Positions 35,701 to 44,700 of a stretch of 64,000 nucleotides of DNA are shown piece by piece. The notes below the pieces were generated by a model, which was not told the origin of the DNA, made no database searches, and saw nothing but the letters and a program-made list of their open reading frames with translations. Made by a program: the position numbers and the translations under genes. Within the stretch, counting starts at the first letter, position 1; every line of letters starts with the position of its first letter. Origin of the DNA: Zygaena filipendulae. Its lineage: Eukaryota; Arthropoda; Insecta; Lepidoptera; Zygaenidae. Location of the stretch: assembly GCA_907165275.2 (NCBI GenBank), contig OU015670.1, forward strand, positions 2,941,501-3,005,500. The letters run 5' to 3'.

Positions 35701-38700
35701 CACGAACTTGGGATTCTGTCCCGCCGAGTATAGCCTCGTAGTTGTTTACTCGGTCGGATGATGGCTTTTTCGTGCTTCGGTGAGGGGAAAGATTCCGCGG
35801 AACATTCAGCGGGACGCGGTCATACTCATAGTCGCGCGATTTCTCTCCTGTTTTCTGTTCCGGTGGCACTTCATATTCTGGCCGTTCCTCCTCCCGTCGA
35901 GCGAGCGAGTCGTTACCACTCACTCGGTTGTCACGCACGGTCTCTGCTGTGGGCTCCCCCATTGTCATTGAGTTGCGTATCCAGTCGTCGACCCTCTCTT
36001 GCAGATCCTAACTAAATCGGTTCTCCCTGCTTCTGATCTCTTCAATCTCGTCAGCTAAATCAGCTTGTATGAGTTCCGTTTCCATTTGTAACCGCAACTT
36101 CGGTAGCTTTTCTCTTCGCTTGTCGGATGCGTGATTGCACACTGCTCGCTGTCATCTTAGATCCGGACGGCGACTTATGTCCGCCGCGGCGTGTCGATTT
36201 CAAGTGCTCATCTCCGTAACTTGTTGTATCGTCCGCCCGTTTAACTTGCTTGATGACTTTTGCCTTAAAATATTCATACTCGTCTACGGATTCAGGAGGA
36301 TCCTCTGTAGTTTTATCGTTTAATTCATTTAAAACACTGAAGTCTAAATTGTATGGGCAATATGCTACTTTGCTGCCTGGGTTCCTCACGCCAGCGGCCG
36401 TCATGAATTTTTCAACTATGACAAACCACAGATTTACGAAATTGCGGGAGAAAGGTGGTAGATGGTACGTAATTTTCGGCTTCATTCCCGTGCACCGCAG
36501 ACCACTGTGTAGTCGCCCCATCGAGAGTGACATCCTCTCGGTGATTCCCTACACCATAGCGTGTTGTTTCTCGAGAATTCCGGATCAGCAATTCCTATTA
36601 TGGCTACTATTCCTTGGACTCGAATGGCGAAGCTGTTCTGATCATCCACTGTTTTCCCTGAGGGCGCTATAGTTTCCTCAGTATTTCTGTACTGGTCATA
36701 ATATGGTCCGGATCTTGAACGGTGTAAAACAACGACGCTACCACGCCTCGCGTTTCATCCTACAAATTAATTGACTTCAATTTATCGACGAGAAAAGTTT
36801 ATTTATTTATTTAATAGAAAAAATCAGTTTTTTTTTTTGTTTTTATAGACATCTGAACTTTTTTAAGACCAGCTGTGATCCGTGTGGATTTGATGATCTT
36901 TTCCTTTTTCTCCGAATTAATACAACGTTCTCTTTTTAGTATTTTGCATTGCATACTATCGAAAATGGAACTTCCTTCTATTTAGAAGTTGATTAAAAAT
37001 AAACTTGACTTTGGAAACGTCAAATCGACTGAAATTTCCGCAGACAGTTTACCGCAGTTTAACATTTTTTGTAGAAGGTATTTATTTTCGGTAGGGATAG
37101 TCGCTAAACATTGAATTTTCCATACTATTTTCTTATTTGGTGCGGACAGTTTCTTGCGGCACTCGTCTATAGTGTGTCCCTTGATTTTACAGAATGTGCA
37201 CTCTTTATTCTGCCGTTTCTATTGGAAGCAGTCTTCTTCCAGGTGCCCAGTATTACTACAAAACTTACACTTTTTGGCTTGAGTGCAAACTTTTCTCCCT
37301 CCTTGGCGCAGGTGAAACACTGTAGGTTTAGATGGTGCCTTAAGTTTAACTTCTGCCTCGAAAGTTAAAGCACCCGATGTCTTCACATTGGCTAAGTATT
37401 TTAGTAAGCTAATGGTGTCATGGCATCCGGCTGACACAGCACCAACCTCAATGAGCTTGTCACCCAGGGTGCCAATTATAGCTTCGGTAATGATATCGTC
37501 TGTCATGCCACAAGACATTCCAATGCTCAATTTTTCATAATAGAACTTTATTGGGTCTTCGTTTCTTGTTAACAAGTTCTGTAATTTGACTTAACTTGTT
37601 TTTGGTGAAGGGGAATGCTTTACATAGCCTGCTTTTCCACTCAACCCAGTCTATGTCGTAAGACGCTTGCCTCTCGTACCAACCTTTCGTGAAGCCTCGT
37701 AGCTTTGAGGTACAATTACAAATGAAACGTCAAACCGACTGAAACAGAAACACGACTAACCATTGCCATTTTGAGATTTTATTAGCTCTATATGCAAAGC
37801 GACGTTGATACTTTGTGCCTGTTTAGTTCATTGAGAAAAAATTCTAAACTTCTTGTTCTCAGCTTATTCTAAGCGTAACTATTCTTTGTATTTTGGAGTA
37901 AGTAGTATATTATTTAGCTTCGTTACCAAATACATGTTATATAAATAAAAAAACAAATTATAATACTCACTATATGTATTTCATACTTGTAGACTACACT
38001 TTCGCCTTTTCCTTTACTACGATTTAAGTGGACTGTATTGATAGGTTAACTACAACTTTGAGGTTAGAACGTGGAGCATCGAAAATAATAAAACCGGTGT
38101 TGAATTCCTGCTCCCTTGTGGCCCGCCGTTACGCGAATGGCAAAAAATGGACGAGTGAACCAATTGTTCAAGTATTTATAGACAAGCGGGTATATTGCCC
38201 ACCTGCAACCATGCCATCCCCTTCTTTATCACCTCACTCTTTCTAACACGTTTAGATAGCGTGAGTGTAGGAGATGGCATGTGTCTTTCTGTTATCAGGC
38301 GGGCTCCAAAGTTGAGTTCTGTTTATTCTTATATATAATTACTTAATTTTAAAACCTTATGCGCTTGTCGCGCGCATCTCGCCCCAATCGGCTGTCTGTC
38401 CGTAACAATACTGCTATTATTGTATTTTCTTAATTCCCTTACCCAATATATGTATAAATAAGTGAGAGAGAATTTATCCAATATTATAATCTTAATATTG
38501 TATTCCATTTTATTAATTTTTAGTTAATTTTTAAGATGGTGAAATAATAAGTATTTTTTGTAAATGAAAATTTTAGCGAAATATTCCTTTTCATTTGTAT
38601 TGAAAACTGTGTACAAATGTTGAATGAAATAAACAATTGTTTATTTTTATTGTGTTTTTTTCTTATTATTATCATTTTTCGACCAACATAATATACTATA

Positions 38701-41700
38701 ACCAACATAACAAAATGTAAAAGATAAAAGTTTGGGTCCACTTCAACGACTTGTACTAGTGTTAAGGTATAAAGAAAGTTTTCCAATTCAAATTGTAGTT
38801 ATATAAAAGTACCTACAATTTTTCGTGATCACGTGACACAATGCGTTCCTCAGTTTTCTATGGCGTTATAGATTGTCAACTTGACCAATTATTACTACTA
38901 TAAAAGCGATTGTGTCTTTTTTGTTTGTTCCGCTTTCGCGGTTTAGCTACAACGGATCATCGTGAAATTTTGCATACCTTGTCAGGGGTACAGAGGACAT
39001 AGGGTAGTTTTTGTCCCGTAATTCCCGCGGGAACACTGAAAGTGACGCGGGTAAAACCGCGGAGAACAGCTAGTATAAAATAAAAAAATTATGGGCATGT
39101 GGACGAATTTTTATTTTTTAGTCCGTCTTGTAGATTATTAAAAAATATTGGACACGTATTTTTTCTTTTTTTACGTAATCAAAAAATAACGGCGATATAT
39201 TGAGTTGAAATTTCGCGTGACGTCACTATTCTGACAGTTTGTATGGCGGTTTTGTGGTTAGTGACGTCACGACCCCCTCATCCTAAACTTTAATGCGCTT
39301 TAATTCTCTATATTTTAATTTATTCAAAAAAGCAAAAAATAACGTGTCTATTGTTTTTTTATTTTCTAACTGACGGACTAATTAGAATTTTGATTTTCAA
39401 AAGTAGTCCACATCCCTATTACGCGAAAAATGAACACGCACCTGCGGGTGCTGCGAGCGCCACGCGCGGTACTCGGAGGCGGCGCGGCGCATGCGCTGCA
39501 GGTAGGTGGGCGCCGCGCGGCCCGCCGCCCACGCCGCCACGCCCACCGGCATGCCGCCCACGCCCGGCTCGTCGTAGTACGTCAGCACGAACTCCATCCC
39601 TGGCTGTAACCGGACCACCACACCCTTGATGCCATATTGTAATTATCAAATCAAATCAAATATGCGAGGCGCGGGGAGGTACGAAGTCAGAGGCGGGTAA
39701 TGGCGCAGTAGGTCACCTTGCCTGCCCGGTAAGTAAGCGGTTCCGGATTCGATTCCCGGTGGGAGTGAATTCGAGTGATGAAGATCAGGTTTCACTTTTC
39801 AGTGAAGTGAGTACGTGCCGCGTCTCCGACACGCCGGGGTGCACGCACGCCCGCGACATATAAAGCTTATAGCTTAGTGTGGGATCGAGTAGATCTGTGT
39901 GTTGTGAAGTGGATTATTATTATATCACGTGCACCTGCGTCGGTGAGTGAGTGAGTGTGTGTGTGCGTGGGAGTAGCGTGCGCACTGACCGCGCCGTCGC
40001 CGTGCAGCGTCTGCACCACCATGTGGCTCCAGTACTCGGCGACGCGGATCGCGCGCCGCGTCTCCGGCACGCCGGGGTGCACGCACGAGCGCGACACTAT
40101 CACGTACACCTGCACACGTTATTATTACAATAATCTATATAATAAAAATGAATCGTCAAATGTGTTGGTAAGCGCATAACTAACAAACGATTGCACCAAA
40201 TTGGAAAATTGATTTTTTTTTGTGTTCGTTATTGTCAGGACAAGGTTTATATGTAAAAGAAGTTTGGAGTTCCTGCGGGAATTCCGAAACTCACGCGGGT
40301 GAATTTCCGAAACGGTTGGACCGATATTGACGGGACTTTCAAGTTTCACTGCTAATTAGCTGTTGTTATAAGGAGTACATTAGACTGCATTGGAGTTCCA
40401 GCGGGAATACTGAAACTCACGCGGGTGAAACCGCGGGGCACAGCTAGTAAATAATAATAATAATAATAAGAAAAAAATTTCGAGAGAATCCCATCCCCCG
40501 GTTGGCTGGCTCGAGGGTCAGAAAGCTGAACGCGATATTTTTTAACGGCAATCCTTACTCTAGTAAAATCAAAAAAAACACACTTTTGCATTTAATGAGA
40601 AAGTGTGTTTGTTTGTAACGCTTTCACGCCTCAACCGATCATCACGAAATTTAGCACACACGTGAAGAACATAGGGTACTTTTGTCCTGGAATTCGCGCG
40701 GGACCTCTGAAATGAGACTGAGCGGAAAAGCCAAAGACATTCTATGTAAATATCATTGGGAACAGCACTTACCAGTAAATAAGAGAAAACAAACTGATTA
40801 ACTGTTGCCCGCGGTTTCACCCGCGATAGGTTCGGTGTTCCCGCGGAAATTTCGGGATGAAGGTGACGGGATGACCAGGTCATGATGACAACGTGTATGC
40901 AAAGTTTTACGATGATCGGCTGAGCCATTGGGGCGAGAAAAAGTAACAGACACACAGACAGATAGAGTATTATTAGTAGGAATTTATTTCTGATTATATA
41001 TTTAGTCTTCTTAGGCATACCCCGCAACATACTCTACTTTTACTTTCTAAATTATCTTTGAAACTAAGAAATGTAGATTGTGGACGGTCTTATTGGTAGT
41101 GTGAAGCCATCCCCTTCTACGTTCGCCACAGAAAATCAGCGTCGTGGAACTTAGTGCCACGGCATAATGCTGAGCGGTAGCCATTTTGGTACCAACTATT
41201 CTAGTTTAACGGCCGCACTCAGAGTCGACTTTAATGATTACTTAGTTAAGTATAGATTTTTAAAACAAAACTGTCGCAATCAGAGACGTTCAGTAAATTA
41301 ATGTTAATTGGCATTTAATGAGATGTAACTTAATTAGTTAAATGCCAATTAACATTAATTTATTAAACTTGTCTGATTGCGGCAGTTTTGTTTTAAAAAT
41401 CTATACTTAACTAAGTAATCATTAAAGTCGACTCTGAGTGCGGCGGTAAGACTCACGCTTGTACTTATTTTATCTTTATGGTATCAAATAAACTTTTTTC
41501 TATTATATTCTATTCTATTCAAACAACAGTCTCACTCGCCTTGTTATCGGCGGGCGGGCTCTTTTCGCCGTTCCCCCCCCGCGCCGCGTCCCGCTGCCTC
41601 TGCTCCTCCTCCATCGCCTTCCGCTTGGCGCGCGAGTGCACGCTGGGCCGCTCACCCGCCCCCGCCCCCGGCCCCACCCCCGCGCCCGCGCCCGCGCCCG

Positions 41701-44700
41701 CACCGCCCTCGCCCCCCGGCCCCGCGCCGCACGCCCGCCGCTCGCCCGCGAAGATGCCGTCCTTGTGCGCCAGGCACGCGGTGCGCACGTCGAACTCCTT
41801 GTGCCGCCTTATGTACACGTAGTCGCGGTTCGCGAACAGCCTCTGTTTGGTTTGTAACGAACATAGACAAGCGAAGAGTTACCATGGGACACTACAACGT
41901 GTTAATGAATTAAATGAAAACTAGAAAGTAGTTTGCTCAGAATCGACAAGCGAATCGATCGCACTATGTTTTAATATAGGTTACGTTTTTTCATTTTTAC
42001 TAGCCCATGTCTAAATTATTTATAATGCAATATTTGGCGCGTACGCCGCCCGCGGCAAAAAAATTCGAACCGGTAGGCGCGGGCGTAGCGCTTGGAATTT
42101 TGTAGATAGGTCACCTCCAAACTAATGTTGAATAACTTTTAAAGCATAAATTATTTCGGCATAAAATATATGTATTTTAATCATATTATTGTTTATTTTT
42201 TTGAATGGGGTGTATCAGGTTTTAAGTTAATTCATTAACACGTTGTATAGGTAAGCGCTAAAGGTATCGCCAGCACATCGAACTGACGCGGTCAGAGACA
42301 ATATGCGGGCACTGCATGGGAGGACATACGCGTATCTACTTGATTTCACACTAATCAATATATAATAAAACTGAATCGTCAAATGTGTTGGTTAGCGCAT
42401 AATTTACAGACGACTGCACCAAATTGGAAAATTGTTTTTTTTTTTGTGTTCGTTATTGTCAGGACAAGGTTTATATAAAAGAATTTTGGAGTTCCTGCGG
42501 GAATTCCGAAACTCACGCGGGTGAATCTTCGAAACGGTTGGACCGATATTGACGGGATTCACTGCTAATTAGCTGCTGTTTTATAAGGAGTAAATTAGAC
42601 TGCATTGGAGTTCCTGCGGGAATCCCGGAACTCACGCGGGTGAAACCGCGGGGCTCAGCTAGTCCTTTTATAAATCCGAAATTGAGATTGTTTATTACGC
42701 TTTTACGCCTTAACGGCTCAATCGATCACCATGAAATTTCATATACACGTAGCCAGCGGTACAGAGAAGGACATAGTGTACTTTTTATCCCGGAATTTCC
42801 GCGGGAACTCTGAAATTAACGCGGTTGAAACCACGGGGAACAACTAGTACATGATATGCAAAAGTAAGTTTGTTTGTTACGCTTTCACTACTAATCGGCT
42901 CAACCGATCACCACGAAACTTTGCATAAACGTTGTCAAGGGTACAGAGAAGAACATAGGCGTCCGAAATTAACGCGGAAGAAACTACATTAAATTTTGCA
43001 TACTACCTTCATGTCAAGGGTAGGTACAGAAAAAACTTAGGGTAGTAAGTACTTTTATCTCGGAATACCCGCGGGATCTCCGAAACTAACGCGGGTGAAA
43101 CCGCAGGGAACACTAGTTGTAGTATAATTGAGTGTGCGAGGCAAGTATGATTTTTCAAAAGTTGAGTGGAAGACATCCCCTCTGCGGGATAAGTCCGCCT
43201 TTGAGCATAAATTACCTGCTTATTTTTATTTTAGCAATTTGTAAAAACTTTGTTTATGTTCAACAAAGTATACAAAAAAACAAACAACAAAGTAGTGCAC
43301 CCACCGGCCACAGCACCTCCCAGTGCAGCACGGCCTGGTCCGGCAGCCCGTTCGCGTCGCGCTCCACCACCGCCAGCGCCGCCACCGCCGCGTCCCACGC
43401 GCGCCTGTACGCGCCGTCCACCTGCACCGCGGCGAAGTCGCGCGCCTCCACGTCCGCGTAGCGCCCGTACACTGCCACCGAAAGGGGCAACCGTAATAAA
43501 TAAATAAATATATAAATACGAAATATTTTTAAGGGCGGCTGTCACAGCGGGCGGGGAAATCGTTGTCAAGGTCACGCGCTAGTTTTCGGTTTAGAAATCG
43601 CACGATCGACAAAAATATCACATACATGCCTAAGTGCCAACCGCACACGATGCGGTGCGGCGCCGCAACCCAAACCATTTCGCCGCATGGGCGACCACAC
43701 GGGCTGCGCGGCGCCGCAACGGCGACAAAAAGAGTAGGCATGCCCATCGCTACGTGACAGAACAGGACAAACAACAGCGAGCCGCTCACTCCCCTGCCCG
43801 CCTCGTCTCGACTCCGAAGCGAGCGCGGCGCGGCGCCGGAGCGCGCCGCAAGGCGCCGTGTGGCCACAACGCATTTTTGTATGTAATATACCGCAGTGGC
43901 GCCGCTCAGGCGCGTGACCTGAGCCGCACCGCATCGTGTGGGTTGGCTCTAAGTGCCTACCTACATGTGATATCGCCGTACACTTCCCTTGTGATATTTC
44001 ATGATTTTCCCTAAATATTAACATTTGTATAAAATAATTATACATAACGCTGCACCTGAGCTGCACCGCACCATGTGGGTTGGCCGAGCGTCTCCGCCGT
44101 CGTAATATAACGATGGCCGATGGCTGGTGAGTGGTGGCGTTATATGACGTCATGTTTTATCTAGCTATTTACCTTTATAAGCATAGAGACCTTGTCCAGG
44201 CTTGTATTCCTTCCTCCATATAATGACATCCTCTGCTTCCATGTACGGCACCCATCCATCTGGGGACTCCATTTTTTGCTGGCTCTCTTTACATCTGAAC
44301 AATGGTCAATGTGAATTTAAAAAAAAGACACAAGTTTTTGGGATTAAACAGAACTAGTAATTGTATGAAGTAAAAAAGAAGACAGCAACATGTACATCAC
44401 ATTTCATCACAACAATGTTTAGTTTAGAGTTCATGTTATCCTGATGAATGCAGATCTGGTGTACTGGAAGATTACTATCTCCCTCCCCTCGCGGTTTCAC
44501 CTGCTTCATTATTTAATCCCCTTGAGAAATGTCTATATCGGGATGACAGAGAACAGATTTACTGACTATACTGCAGCTTCCTATCAGTAAAAGAATTTTC
44601 AGAATCAGTTCAGTAGGTATAAAGATTGTTGATTGCCTATGTTCAAACTGAAAAGGCTTTTTATATCATTAAGTGCAGATGATACCAGCATGCAAAAGTA

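Larger units (their letters stand above)
17489..39441. other. ~22-kb intron of the STARD7-like gene: nested transposon cluster
   Basis: Exon 7 ends at 39442 (donor GTGCGT) and exon 8 starts at 17488 (acceptor), both phase 0. No STARD7 exon is seen between them. The intron contains the elements listed separately, including a Tc1 element, a Gypsy retroelement and gag, hAT and Tc1 relics. 17640-18260 and 37700-38890 hold nothing I recognise beyond AT-rich DNA. Confidence 0.65.

Noticed and set aside
39655..39860. tRNA gene
   Set aside because: A- and B-box-like elements are present, but the acceptor stem and arms do not fold; it fits a tRNA-derived SINE.
41515..41885. Several long frames on both strands over the GC-rich block
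   Set aside because: High GC removes stop codons in all frames; only the frame joining 41842-41540 to the START exons is phase-consistent.
43529..44153. Overlapping 110-190-codon frames on both strands
   Set aside because: They fall in a GC-rich inverted-repeat element inside an intron, with no splice or homology support.
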